Below, piece after piece: positions 27,812 through 36,457 of a stretch of 64,000 bases of DNA. The translations under genes and the position numbers were made by a program. Numbering within the stretch: position 1 is the stretch's first letter; each line of letters begins with the position of its first letter. Origin of the DNA: Leptospira fainei serovar Hurstbridge str. BUT 6 (GTDB lineage: Bacteria; Spirochaetota; Leptospiria; Leptospirales; Leptospiraceae); contig NZ_AKWZ02000001.1 in the NCBI RefSeq assembly GCF_000306235.2, positions 62,001-126,000 on the forward strand, read 5' to 3'. The notes beneath the pieces were generated by a model. That model saw nothing but the letters and a program-made list of their open reading frames with translations. It had not been told where the DNA came from and did not search any database.

Positions 27812-28639
27812 TCAAGAATTCGATTCCTTGTTTCTTCTCCTCCAAACGATTACTCCGACTACCCAAAGGTAATTGAGCATGATTAATCCGGACATACCAT
27901 ACAGGCCGGTTCGAACCAGGGCGGCTTCCGGATCGGAAAGCGGTAAAAGAATTCTCGGTTTTGCAGAAACTCGGAGATGATGGATCTTTCCCGACTCTTC
28001 GACCGCTTCCAAATAATAGGGAAACAGTGCGGAAGTGGATAAAGACTCCCCTACACCCGTATTTTGCAGATCCCAATCGCAAATTGAATCGGCTAAATTC
28101 GGACAGGCAGCCCAGGTTTGGATCGGATCTCCCTCTTTCCAAGCAAAAGAGACCCATGGGACGACATGAAAATAAAGAGGTTTTTGAATGGCTCCGGGGG
28201 CTTTGGGTCGAACTACGGAAGTCTTTTTTGCCTGGTATTTATATAGAAATCGGGCATTGGAAAACCGAAAAATTCGCACTCCGGGAAATTCGGACAGAGT
28301 ATCCGGTCCGGTGGAGTTTTGGTAATGGAGTCCTAAAAAGTATCCGAATGAATGACTCAAATATAGGGTTGATAAAGGTCCGGAGAGAAATCCCAAAAAT
28401 AGGGCAAAAAAAACCGCATTTCCGTAAACCTTCGTTAGCTTTAATGCCGCGAAAAATAAGGGTAAAAAAAGCAAAACGAGCAAGGCGACCGCGGATAGGA
28501 TCGATCCAAAAATCCCGATCGGCAGGAAAACGGCGGCCATCCCATTTACAAACAACAACCCCAATCCTAATAATCGCCAGGGGGGCTCGGGCTTCGGCCA
28601 ACGGTTCTTGTCCCAGGTTTTGACGAGTCCAAAAATCAT
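27812..28639 (-). CDS. Uncharacterised membrane protein
   Basis: I do not recognise this 275-residue protein. Three to four hydrophobic segments lie between residues 22 and 110 (LLGLGLLFVNGMAAVFLPI, AVALLVLLFLPLFFAALKL, AVFFALFLGFLSGPLSTLYL). A domain of about 125 residues follows and probably lies outside the membrane (two cysteines in CPNLADSICDWD), and a last membrane segment is at about 247-266 before RRRNKES. It is 44 bp after an exported unknown protein gene and may be cotranscribed with radA and that gene. It ends about 200 bp before the PUR operon. Confidence 0.7.
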   Translation of the reverse strand: MIFGLVKTWDKNRWPKPEPPWRLLGLGLLFVNGMAAVFLPIGIFGSILSAVALLVLLFLPLFFAALKLTKVYGNAVFFALFLGFLSGPLSTLYLSHSFGYFLGLHYQNSTGPDTLSEFPGVRIFRFSNARFLYKYQAKKTSVVRPKAPGAIQKPLYFHVVPWVSFAWKEGDPIQTWAACPNLADSICDWDLQNTGVGESLSTSALFPYYLEAVEESGKIHHLRVSAKPRILLPLSDPEAALVRTGLYGMSGLIMLNYLWVVGVIVWRRRNKESNS

Positions 28640-28683
28640 TCGAATATCGTTCCTACAGGCCGCGGAGCCTATAAATCGGATAT

Positions 28684-29760
28684 TTATTCTACGACAACAC
28701 TGGAAGAAAATCCATCCCAGATTTTCTTAGCTTCCGGCTCATATTGTTCGGGAAAAGATAGGGTAAACAGTAATCCCCGCCTTCCCCGAAGGTAGAATTT
28801 TTCCAAAATGACCATCTTGGTTCGTCTGCCGTCCGGAGTTGTTGCGGTAAAGGTTGTTCTATAAATATTATCCTCTTTCTTTCGAAGATAATTCCATTCG
28901 TGCATGGTTCGAGCATTGATTCCGCGAAGTGCATCCCAAACCAGGTAATAATTTTTTGCGTCGAATGCGAGCGGATGAAAGTGTAGGGAAGTTCCGATCG
29001 TAAAAAGAATGCGATCTGGCCGAAAGAACAATAAGCCTTCGCTGTTTTTTCTATATTCGCTTTCCCAATTCTTGGGAAGAGTTTCCGTCGGAAGATTTCT
29101 ATAAAAGCGATGTACCTGCCATCGTAGGTCGGAATCCTCTCCTGAAAATTCCCGATCCTCATCCGGAAACAAATATCGTAAATTTGGATCCAAATCCAAG
29201 GAATATGCATAATCCGTGCTTCGCAACCGAAGACTCCCGGCGTGCAGGCAACCGAACGGATCCGTTAATCGGAATATTTCCTTTTCCTTATGCGAGTAAA
29301 AGTCCAGGTATTGACCCAAAAGAGAAGAGGCTTTTCGACTACTTTCCGTAGTTAGCTTTCCATACCGAAGGTTATAACAAACCGTCATACCCTTCAACAG
29401 ACGGATAGCGGCGTAAGGACTCGCGTGTTTGCGTAAAGACTCTGCCTCGCTATAATGCAAATCCAATTCTTCCGTTTTGGGAAACACTTCCTTCCAGTCT
29501 CGATCGATAACGAATTCGACTCTTCCGTCTTTGTAAAATCGATAATTCCTACCTCTTGAATCGGTTTTCCAAACGTAATGAGCGCTAAGCCGAAAAGCAC
29601 TCTGTAATTTGTTATGAAGAAGCTCCTCTTTTTTTTCCTGATCGCTAAACCAGGGTTGGCGGAGCAAAGGATCGATTTCCTGTTCCTGAGCAAAGGAAGC
29701 CGGAGAAACCAGGAGAACGGCGAGGAAGAAGAGGCTCACCGTTATAACGCTCGGATTCAC
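28684..29760 (-). CDS. Uncharacterised exported protein
   Basis: This 358-residue protein has a clear Sec signal peptide (VITVSLFFLAVLLVSPASFAQ, cleavage predicted after SFA) and no further membrane segment, so it is probably periplasmic or secreted. Visible features are a charged N-terminal part, SAHYVWKTDSRGRNYRFYKDGRVEFVID (about 57-86), a pair of cysteines (Cys128, Cys170) and a basic C-terminal stretch LEKFYLRGRRGLLFTL. No family is recognised. The ATG overlaps the radA stop by four bases, so it is coupled to radA. Confidence 0.72.
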   Translation of the reverse strand: MNPSVITVSLFFLAVLLVSPASFAQEQEIDPLLRQPWFSDQEKKEELLHNKLQSAFRLSAHYVWKTDSRGRNYRFYKDGRVEFVIDRDWKEVFPKTEELDLHYSEAESLRKHASPYAAIRLLKGMTVCYNLRYGKLTTESSRKASSLLGQYLDFYSHKEKEIFRLTDPFGCLHAGSLRLRSTDYAYSLDLDPNLRYLFPDEDREFSGEDSDLRWQVHRFYRNLPTETLPKNWESEYRKNSEGLLFFRPDRILFTIGTSLHFHPLAFDAKNYYLVWDALRGINARTMHEWNYLRKKEDNIYRTTFTATTPDGRRTKMVILEKFYLRGRRGLLFTLSFPEQYEPEAKKIWDGFSSSVVVE

Positions 29761-31127
29761 CGGAACAATCCTTCTAGCTCCGAGAGAGATTTGATGCCGA
29801 CTAGTTTCAAGTCGGGAATCGTTTCAATCTCTGCGAGATTTCCTTCGGGAAGATAGACTGTTTCCATTCCGATTCCCTTTAATTCCTTTAAGCGAAGGGA
29901 AATCTGTCCGACCGATCGAACCTCTCCGGAAAGCCCCACCTCTCCCAGGACTGCAGCCCTGGATTTTACGGGTCTTTCGGTATAGCTGGATAAAATGGAT
30001 GCGCAGATAGCGAGATCGAGAGCCGGTTCGTCTACTTGAAGACCGCCTGCCAAATTTCCGAAGATATCGCATTCTGAAAGTTTATGACCTAAATATTTTT
30101 CAATCACTGCGGCTAAAAGAATGACGCGTCGAGTATCGGGCCCCTCCGCCATTCGTCTTGCTTGGGAATAATTCGTTCGACTCACGAGTGCCTGAACTTC
30201 GACGCTCAACGCACGACTTCCTTCTAAGACCGCACTGATTACCGATCCGCTTTTTCCTTCGGTTAAGGAACTGATAAATACATGATGTCGATCCTTGACT
30301 TCACGAAGTCCCGTTCCCAACATTTCGAATACGGCCAAATCACCGACCGCTCCAAAGCGGTTTTTTACGGCCCGCAAGAGCCTGAAATAATTCAGTCGGT
30401 CCCCTTCGAAATAGAGAACCGTATCCACCAAATGCTCCAAAATTTTGGGTCCGGCGATAGCGCCGTCTTTAGTAATATGACCCGTCATTACGATAGGGAT
30501 TCCGGTTCGTTTAGCGGTCTCCATTAATACTTGCGTGCATTCCCGTAATTGAGTGACTGTCCCGGCTTGATTCGGCAACGCTTCCCGGGTCAAAGTTTGA
30601 ATGGAGTCCACGAAGACCAAATCCGGTTCGGTATCCTCGATCATGGCCGATACGTTTTCTGCATACGTTTCGGAGGAAAGCAGAAGATTCGGAGAAAGTA
30701 CGGACATTCTTGCGGCCCTCAATCCCACTTGAGAGGCCGATTCTTCACCGGAGATATATAAAAGTTTCCGACCTTGTTCGGACAGCTTCCTACTGATCTC
30801 TAAAATCAGAGTGGATTTCCCTACGCCGGGTTCGCCGCCGATCAAAACCAAGCTTCCCGGAACAAGTCCGCCGCCTAATACCAAATCCAGCTCGGACAAT
30901 CCCGTAAGGATTCGCTCCGTATCTTCGGAAGGAACTGAATCGATCGGAATCGGATGTTTGTAAGCGGCGTTCTTTCGCAACGCCGACGAAGAAGAGGAAA
31001 AACGATCCCCACCCGACTCCTCTACGATAGTATTCCACTTTCCGCAAGAATCGCATTTTCCGGCCCATCGCGGATAATCTTGTCCGCAGGACTGGCAGAG
31101 AAAAAGTTTTATGGCCTTCTTTTTCAA
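29757..31127 (-). CDS. radA: DNA repair protein RadA
   Basis: The protein has about 456 residues. An N-terminal zinc finger CQSCGQDYPRWAGKCDSCG leads into a RecA-like ATPase with Walker A GGEPGVGKST, Walker B DLVFVDSIQT and the RadA-specific KNRFG motif, and then a Lon-protease-like domain (LDLAICASILSSYTERPV). RadA drives branch migration in recombination. I chose TTG 31127-31125 because it overlaps the stop of the upstream gene as TTGA and places the zinc finger near the N-terminus. An ATG at 31157 would add ten residues inside the upstream gene. It overlaps the downstream exported-protein gene by four bases. Confidence 0.95.
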   Translation of the reverse strand: MKKKAIKLFLCQSCGQDYPRWAGKCDSCGKWNTIVEESGGDRFSSSSSALRKNAAYKHPIPIDSVPSEDTERILTGLSELDLVLGGGLVPGSLVLIGGEPGVGKSTLILEISRKLSEQGRKLLYISGEESASQVGLRAARMSVLSPNLLLSSETYAENVSAMIEDTEPDLVFVDSIQTLTREALPNQAGTVTQLRECTQVLMETAKRTGIPIVMTGHITKDGAIAGPKILEHLVDTVLYFEGDRLNYFRLLRAVKNRFGAVGDLAVFEMLGTGLREVKDRHHVFISSLTEGKSGSVISAVLEGSRALSVEVQALVSRTNYSQARRMAEGPDTRRVILLAAVIEKYLGHKLSECDIFGNLAGGLQVDEPALDLAICASILSSYTERPVKSRAAVLGEVGLSGEVRSVGQISLRLKELKGIGMETVYLPEGNLAEIETIPDLKLVGIKSLSELEGLFR

Positions 31128-31762
31128 TGTTCGAATAAATTTTCCATTTCCAACCAATCCAGTTGGTTAAAGACGGGAAGACAGGCAAAACATTCTTGTG
31201 CGAGATCAAAGCGGCCCTCTCTCAATAAGATTTGCGTTAATTTCTGCTCCAAGGAAATGAGAAAAAGTACGTCTCCGGAAGCGTAATCGATCTGATCTTT
31301 AGTCAAGATTTTGGCTCCCCAATCGGAAGATTGATTTTTTTTATCCAAGATTTCGTCGAAAAATTCCCGAATGATATCTTTGAGTCCGTGTCTATCGGTA
31401 TATGTCCTAGCCAACTTAGAGGCGATCTTCGTACAAAAAATACCTTTCGTCTCGATACCTAGTCGGTAACGCAAAAATAAAGTGTCCATTCTTGCAAAAT
31501 GAAATACCTTAATAATATCCGAATTTTCGAATAAACGCTTTAAGCGCGGAGCCTCTTTTTGCTCCGGAAGAATCTGGACGAGACTGACTCGATTACGAGA
31601 GTCGCATATTTGAACCACGCATAATCTATCTCGACGAGGATTCAGTCCCATCATTTCGCAATCCACCGCGAGTCGGTCGTCGGTTAGATATTCGTTTAAT
31701 CTCTCTTCGGAGAGATCTCCGGGAAATAGGTCCGGTTTTACAGGGGGACGATTAGATGCCAT
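31124..31762 (-). CDS. RNase D-like 3'-5' exonuclease, single DEDDy domain
   Basis: With ATG 31762 the protein has 212 residues and a single exonuclease domain: LAVDCEMMGLNPRRDRLCVVQI (Exo I, Asp and Glu), VFHFARMDTLFL (Exo II) and YASGDVLFL (Exo III, Tyr/Asp of the DEDDy class). It lacks the HRDC domain that full-length RNase D carries, so it is a short form found in many bacteria. Likely substrates are RNA 3' ends such as tRNA precursors. A start at 31810 would add 16 residues of poor fit. It overlaps radA by four bases and is divergent from the alpha-galactosidase gene. Confidence 0.85.
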   Translation of the reverse strand: MASNRPPVKPDLFPGDLSEERLNEYLTDDRLAVDCEMMGLNPRRDRLCVVQICDSRNRVSLVQILPEQKEAPRLKRLFENSDIIKVFHFARMDTLFLRYRLGIETKGIFCTKIASKLARTYTDRHGLKDIIREFFDEILDKKNQSSDWGAKILTKDQIDYASGDVLFLISLEQKLTQILLREGRFDLAQECFACLPVFNQLDWLEMENLFEH

Positions 31763-31829
31763 AAAACCAAACTTACGGCGTATCCCGCCTAAAGCCAGTA
31801 AAGTTCGCACCGAGACAAATCGGTTCCCT

Positions 31830-31846
31830 ACGGAAAATTTCCGTAA
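31830..31846. promoter_or_regulatory. Perfect 17-bp palindrome, possible operator
   Basis: TACGGAAA-A-TTTCCGTA is a perfect inverted repeat (8+1+8) in the gap between the exonuclease gene (minus) and the alpha-galactosidase gene (plus). Its symmetry is typical of a dimeric repressor site. No second copy was noticed in the window. The rest of the gap (31847-32042) should hold the galactosidase promoter, but no strong boxes were seen. Confidence 0.35.
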
Positions 31847-32042
31847 ATAGATCCGTCGATCAGTCCGGAAAAGATAGTGACGGAAGCCGGTTTTTTTTCT
31901 TTTCTACTGCCGGATTTCGGAAACTATCGTCCATGTTTTCGTCCATCAGCCGCCTTTTGCCAAATTTTCGAGCCCATAGTGCCGAAAGCCGGAACAGATC
32001 GACTGTGTGTTTGGATAAAAAAATAAGATACCGGGATCAGAA

Positions 32043-33971
32043 ATGAACGCCATTTTACGTACGAGAATTTATGAGAATCAATCGATTTCGAGATTCGAAT
32101 TTTCCGCAGGATCGAAAGAGGCTGTCAGTGATTGTGGAACTTATCGTCTATCGCTTAAGTTGCAAAAAACGGCGGGAAAATATACGTATTTTCCTCAGCT
32201 AGACTGGATCGCAGATCGCCGTCCACAAGCCGGCCTTGAATTATTAACTCTCGAAATCGAACTGCCCGAACATGGATTAAATGAAGGAAGGATTTTCTTT
32301 CACGGATACCAATCCTGGAGCCTTTCCGCAAGTCACGATTGGAAAGAGTCGGACGAATCTCCGAAGCTGGCGTTCTTACAATATTCTCAAGAAAACATCT
32401 ATTCGTCCCATTCCGGAGCCTCGGAGGATTGGATTTCGGAAGGATTTGTCTTAGCGCTTTCAAAAGGAGCGGAGCAAAACTATTTTGCAGGGGTCATAGG
32501 AAAAGGTCAGGAAGGCGTAAAATTTAGAATCCGCTCAAAGGAACGCCTGCTGGAAAATTCGGATAAAAAAAACCTAAAATCCGAAGCGATCGCAATTTAC
32601 GATATTTTCAGATACGAGGATTTTAAAGGGAATAAGCTCCCGTTGACGCCGATACGAGTGGTAAAATTCAAGGGAGATGAATCGCTATTTCTTAAAAACT
32701 ATTTCACCGAATTAGGAAGAAATTTCAAAGTAAAGCTTCCTCAAATTCCCGTTCCGACCGGTTGGTGCTCATGGTATCATTATTACACAAAAATTTCGGA
32801 AAAGATTATATTAAAAAACCTGAAAGCGCTTAGAACCAAGAATTTCGGAGTGAAAGTATTTCAGATCGACGACGGCTACCAGACTGAAATCGGCGACTGG
32901 TTGGACACCAACGATCGGTTCCCCGGAGGAATGAAACTTCTTGCAGACGCGATCAAATCCGAAAAATTTATTCCAGGAATTTGGCTGGCGCCATTTCTCG
33001 TTAGAAAGAAATCCAAATTCTTCCAAAAATATCCGGAAGCGGTTCTTAAAGATCGAGACGGGAGCCCGGTTCCGGCGCTCTGGAATCCTCTTTGGGGATT
33101 CGATTATACTTATACATTAGACGTCTCGCATCCTGCTTCTAAAGAATTCTTAACCCAAGTGATCCGAACTATCGTAAAGGATTACGGATACGAATATTTA
33201 AAATTGGATTTCCTATACTCCGCGCTTCTGCCCGGTTGGACGTACGATCGCAGCGAATCGCCTCACACACGTTATATCGAAGCGATTAAACTTATCCGAA
33301 AGGCCGCCGGAAAAGACGTGTTTTTACTCGGATGCGGAGCGCCGATCGTTCCATCGATCGGACTCTTCGATGCCATGAGAATCTCTTGTGATGTGGCTCC
33401 GTTTTGGGGCAGGGAAAAGAAACGAATTTTTGCCAATGACAGAAATGCCCTGTGCACGGAGCGGGCGCTGATTAACGACATCACTCGGGCGTCTATGCAT
33501 AGAACTCTTTGGTTCAATGACCCGGATTGTCTACTGGTTAGGGACAAAAAAAATAAAATGACCCCTGCTCAGACTAAAATTATGGCAAGCGTAATGGGTG
33601 TTTCCGGCGGCATGCTCTTCGTATCGGACGAGATCGCTTTATTAACTCAAGAAAGGGAAGACCTTCTGAAAAAGACCCTCTACCTGCAAGGTAAGTGCAG
33701 AAATAAAACCCCACTCCCGATCGGAATCGGTTCCGAATTTTTTCCGAGCGCTCTCTATAACCCTGCGGGTTTTCTCGGCATCTGGAATCCGAGCGACACA
33801 AGTCGCGAAATAGAATTAAATCTTACATTTCCTTGGGAGAAGAAAAACACGATCGACTATTGGACAGGGCAAATCGTGGATTCGCTGGAAATCGAACCTC
33901 GAAAAAAGATTCTTAAGATTCGTCTAGGAGCTTGGGAATCCGTGGTACTTTCGTCGGGAAAACTCGGTTGA
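32043..33971 (+). CDS. Alpha-galactosidase-like glycoside hydrolase, family GH36
   Basis: The 642-residue protein has an N-terminal beta-sandwich (about 1-230), a (beta/alpha)8 barrel (about 235-560) and a C-terminal beta domain. Barrel motifs are TGWCSWYHYYTKIS, VFQIDDGYQ, IWLAPFLV, YLKLDFLYS with the nucleophile Asp389, and GCGAPIVPSIGLFDAMRISCDV with the acid/base Asp450. These are the GH36 positions. No signal peptide is present, so it acts in the cytoplasm. The enzyme releases terminal alpha-linked galactose, though GH36 relatives also include transferases. No sugar transporter is nearby. A GGGA stretch precedes the ATG. Confidence 0.9.
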   Translation: MNAILRTRIYENQSISRFEFSAGSKEAVSDCGTYRLSLKLQKTAGKYTYFPQLDWIADRRPQAGLELLTLEIELPEHGLNEGRIFFHGYQSWSLSASHDWKESDESPKLAFLQYSQENIYSSHSGASEDWISEGFVLALSKGAEQNYFAGVIGKGQEGVKFRIRSKERLLENSDKKNLKSEAIAIYDIFRYEDFKGNKLPLTPIRVVKFKGDESLFLKNYFTELGRNFKVKLPQIPVPTGWCSWYHYYTKISEKIILKNLKALRTKNFGVKVFQIDDGYQTEIGDWLDTNDRFPGGMKLLADAIKSEKFIPGIWLAPFLVRKKSKFFQKYPEAVLKDRDGSPVPALWNPLWGFDYTYTLDVSHPASKEFLTQVIRTIVKDYGYEYLKLDFLYSALLPGWTYDRSESPHTRYIEAIKLIRKAAGKDVFLLGCGAPIVPSIGLFDAMRISCDVAPFWGREKKRIFANDRNALCTERALINDITRASMHRTLWFNDPDCLLVRDKKNKMTPAQTKIMASVMGVSGGMLFVSDEIALLTQEREDLLKKTLYLQGKCRNKTPLPIGIGSEFFPSALYNPAGFLGIWNPSDTSREIELNLTFPWEKKNTIDYWTGQIVDSLEIEPRKKILKIRLGAWESVVLSSGKLG

Positions 33972-34061
33972 CGATCGGATAAAAAAAGCTCAGGATTGGC
34001 CCTGCGTGTCACAAACTTTCTTCCTCGTAAAATAACTCGAGGAAAAGACGAGGTATTACGA

Positions 34062-34538
34062 ATGAAATTATTAAGAAAGAGCGTAGGAATCGCCGCAATC
34101 GCGTTTGCCCTGCTTACACTACAAAACTGCTTTATCCTGGACTTTTTTGCGTCCGTATCGCAGTCCGTTTCAAAATCGTCCGATTCCGTTCAAAGTCTTT
34201 CCAAGTCCGTATCATCTATCTCGGCTTCCATATTCTCTTCATCTTCCTCGGACGATAAGAACGAAAAGAAAGCTTTTCGGAGAGATGTGGAAACCTTAAC
34301 CGCAATTCATCTGAATAACGGATTGGTCTCGGATGAGTTTGAGGCGGACTTAGCCTCTTTGGCTCGCAAAAACGGAATCAACAACTGGAGATCTTCCGAG
34401 GTAACCTATCTAGCAATCGGTCGCGGAATGAGAAAAGCAGGAGTAGAAACGGATCGATTCAATAGTTTTGCACAGGAATTCGCGGTTTCTCGCCCGGAAG
34501 TTGCCAAAGCTTTGCGCAAAGGATATACCTCCATTTAA
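34062..34538 (+). CDS. Small putative lipoprotein
   Basis: The 158-residue protein begins MKLLRKSVGIAAIAFALLTL and has the lipobox LTLQNC (Cys near residue 24). A serine-rich stretch of about 40 residues follows (SVSQSVSKSSDSVQSLSKSV), and then a charged helical domain ending in VAKALRKGYTSI. The domain is not recognised. I chose ATG 34062 with GAGG eight to nine bases upstream; an in-frame reading from 33996 gives no signal peptide at its end and is rejected. It ends 3 bp before the DUF4105-type gene and is probably cotranscribed with it. Confidence 0.75.
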   Translation: MKLLRKSVGIAAIAFALLTLQNCFILDFFASVSQSVSKSSDSVQSLSKSVSSISASIFSSSSSDDKNEKKAFRRDVETLTAIHLNNGLVSDEFEADLASLARKNGINNWRSSEVTYLAIGRGMRKAGVETDRFNSFAQEFAVSRPEVAKALRKGYTSI

Positions 34539-34541
34539 AAG

Positions 34542-36437
34542 GTGATACCTCCCGTTCTCAAAAGGCGGTCGATCCTTATAGACCGCCTATTCATTCTTTT
34601 TTTAACTTATTTACCTTTCGCGCCTTCGATTCAAGCCGAGCATTTATTAGATTTCGTTTATGTAGATGCGAATACGGGACAATCTAGCGGCGGCCATTCC
34701 GCGCTGAGAATGGACGATACCATCTATCATTTTCAGTATTATCCTGACGAAATTTTTCGACTGATCCGGGAACCTTACGAACGTTTTTCCCATTCCTATA
34801 ATGTATATTCCAATCGAAGTAGTAAAATCGTCCGATTTTCCCTGCCAAACGAAGGCTGGGAGAAAATTAGAATCGGACTCGACAGATTAAGCCTCCAACA
34901 GTTCAAGCATTTGAGTAATTTGGATTCTATGCGATCCGATGTATTATTCTTTAAGGAAATTCTTTCCTCAGATCACAAAGTATCCATTTCAGCTCTGGGT
35001 TACTTTCATGAGACTCCGAACTCGGAATTAACGAACAAATTATCAGAGCGCCTTAGATCGGAATTAGGAAGCTCTTGGCTGGGAAATATTCGCTCAAAGA
35101 TAAAATCGGAAATGTTCCAAGCTTCCCAAGAGGGGAAATTTTCCTCTTTCCCGCGATACCCTTCAACCGATCCGAAATCCTACCCCTTTTACACCGGAGG
35201 ACCGTCCAATTGGATTATATTACGATTAGAAAAATTATCTTTCTTGAATATATTAACAACCGGATCAGGCCTGAACTTAGAGACTACCTTTTCTCCGATT
35301 TCGGATTCGATTAGCGATCGAGAAAGAAACCGATTGAACGATCTCAAAGAAACATTAATATTGTCTTTAATTGCGTCCCTTCGCGAAGATAGTCCCGACT
35401 GGGGCTACCCCTCTCTGGTGTCTCTTGCGAGAATACTCGCTATCGAAGAGAGTCTAGGTTCGGGCAAACTGCATTTTTTGATTACCTTTCCTCCTCTAAC
35501 GGATGCAATTTCACAGGAAAGTATAAGGGAACATATCGTGTTGGCTGAAAAGGCTTCCGAAGAATTATACGCCGCCTCGACCCATTTCAGAGAGACGATA
35601 AATTCCTTACATGACTTAAGCGAAGAAGATTATCGAAAGTGGGAAGATTTGGAAAATCGGGCCTTCGAACTACGGACAGGCCTAACTAGAAAAATTTCCG
35701 TTCGGAATACGTTCGAAAAACTATCGCCTACTCTACCAGCCAAAATCGCCTACTCTTTTCCCCTTCCAACCGAATCGGAACTGCGAAAATCCCTACTAAA
35801 TAGCGAAGATAGGGAGAAGAAATATTATAATAACTTAAAATATTTATATAGATTCCATATTCTCGGCAAAAATTGTACCACGCAAATTTTCGACTCCCTA
35901 GAGGACATTCTATCAGGAACCGAGTATGCAAAATGGTTGGGAGAAAAAGTGAACCCAAGACGATCTTTCTCCTTTATACCGTTCGTCGCGTACAATCGCG
36001 TAAAGAACGATTGGAATTTTCGATCCGAGGAATCGATTCCTTCTTACAGAAAGCGTAAGCTGGAATTAATGAGCCGAAGCGAGTCCTCTCTGATTGTATC
36101 TCTTCGCGAATCGAACACCATAAGTTCCACCATTTACGAATCCAATCCCGAGGATTCTAGTTTTCTTTTTTTCACCGATGACGTATTCTTCGTCCGACCT
36201 ATTTACGGAATTGCAAACCTCGGGTACGGGTTAGGCAACGGAATTTTCGGAGTTTTTACTCTTCCCTTCGACGGAGGAAAGCGCATTAAAAGCGGATTTC
36301 AATCCGCTTTTTTCTCCCTTCCTGAATTGGCCTTCTTTAATATTCGAAAAGGGTCTTTTCCGAAAGTCTCCCCGAAAGAAACTCCAAAATCCAGCTCCAT
36401 AGATTCGGATTCTAATAAAACGAGCGACCTTCCATAA
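34542..36437 (+). CDS. DUF4105-type (Lnb N-terminal periplasmic) exported protein
   Basis: The 631-residue protein has a signal peptide (DRLFILFLTYLPFAPSIQA) and then DFVYVDANTGQSSGGHSALR with His52. A NCTT motif at Asn444-Cys445 lies in HILGKNCTTQIFDSLED. A Gly-His near the N-terminus and a downstream NCTT are the two conserved sites of DUF4105 proteins, which resemble permuted papain-like hydrolases; a Cys/His catalytic pair is therefore plausible. The middle (about 230-400) is helical, and the C-terminus has a GYGLGNGIFGVFTLPFDGG region. The start is GTG 34542, 3 bp after the lipoprotein stop, with a poor ribosome binding site, suggesting coupling. Confidence 0.7.
   Translation: MIPPVLKRRSILIDRLFILFLTYLPFAPSIQAEHLLDFVYVDANTGQSSGGHSALRMDDTIYHFQYYPDEIFRLIREPYERFSHSYNVYSNRSSKIVRFSLPNEGWEKIRIGLDRLSLQQFKHLSNLDSMRSDVLFFKEILSSDHKVSISALGYFHETPNSELTNKLSERLRSELGSSWLGNIRSKIKSEMFQASQEGKFSSFPRYPSTDPKSYPFYTGGPSNWIILRLEKLSFLNILTTGSGLNLETTFSPISDSISDRERNRLNDLKETLILSLIASLREDSPDWGYPSLVSLARILAIEESLGSGKLHFLITFPPLTDAISQESIREHIVLAEKASEELYAASTHFRETINSLHDLSEEDYRKWEDLENRAFELRTGLTRKISVRNTFEKLSPTLPAKIAYSFPLPTESELRKSLLNSEDREKKYYNNLKYLYRFHILGKNCTTQIFDSLEDILSGTEYAKWLGEKVNPRRSFSFIPFVAYNRVKNDWNFRSEESIPSYRKRKLELMSRSESSLIVSLRESNTISSTIYESNPEDSSFLFFTDDVFFVRPIYGIANLGYGLGNGIFGVFTLPFDGGKRIKSGFQSAFFSLPELAFFNIRKGSFPKVSPKETPKSSSIDSDSNKTSDLP
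36288..36314 (+). other. Terminator-like hairpin inside the DUF4105 coding region
   Basis: AAAAGCGGATT (36288-36298) and AATCCGCTTTT (36301-36311) form a perfect 11-bp stem with a two-base loop, followed by a T-run. It lies about 125 bases before the stop codon. No comparable hairpin was found after the stop, so it may partly end the transcript. Confidence 0.5.
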
Positions 36438-36457
36438 CGGTTCCGAAGAAATCGAAT

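Noticed and set aside
27961..28623. Plus-strand open frame of 220 codons
   Set aside because: It is the mirror of the 275-residue membrane protein gene, whose hydrophobic segments read as a natural protein; the mirror frame is Arg/Lys-rich without pattern.
28689..29210. Minus-strand open frame of 173 codons inside the exported-protein gene
   Set aside because: Shifted frame of the same strand; the longer frame has a signal peptide and stop-start coupling with radA.
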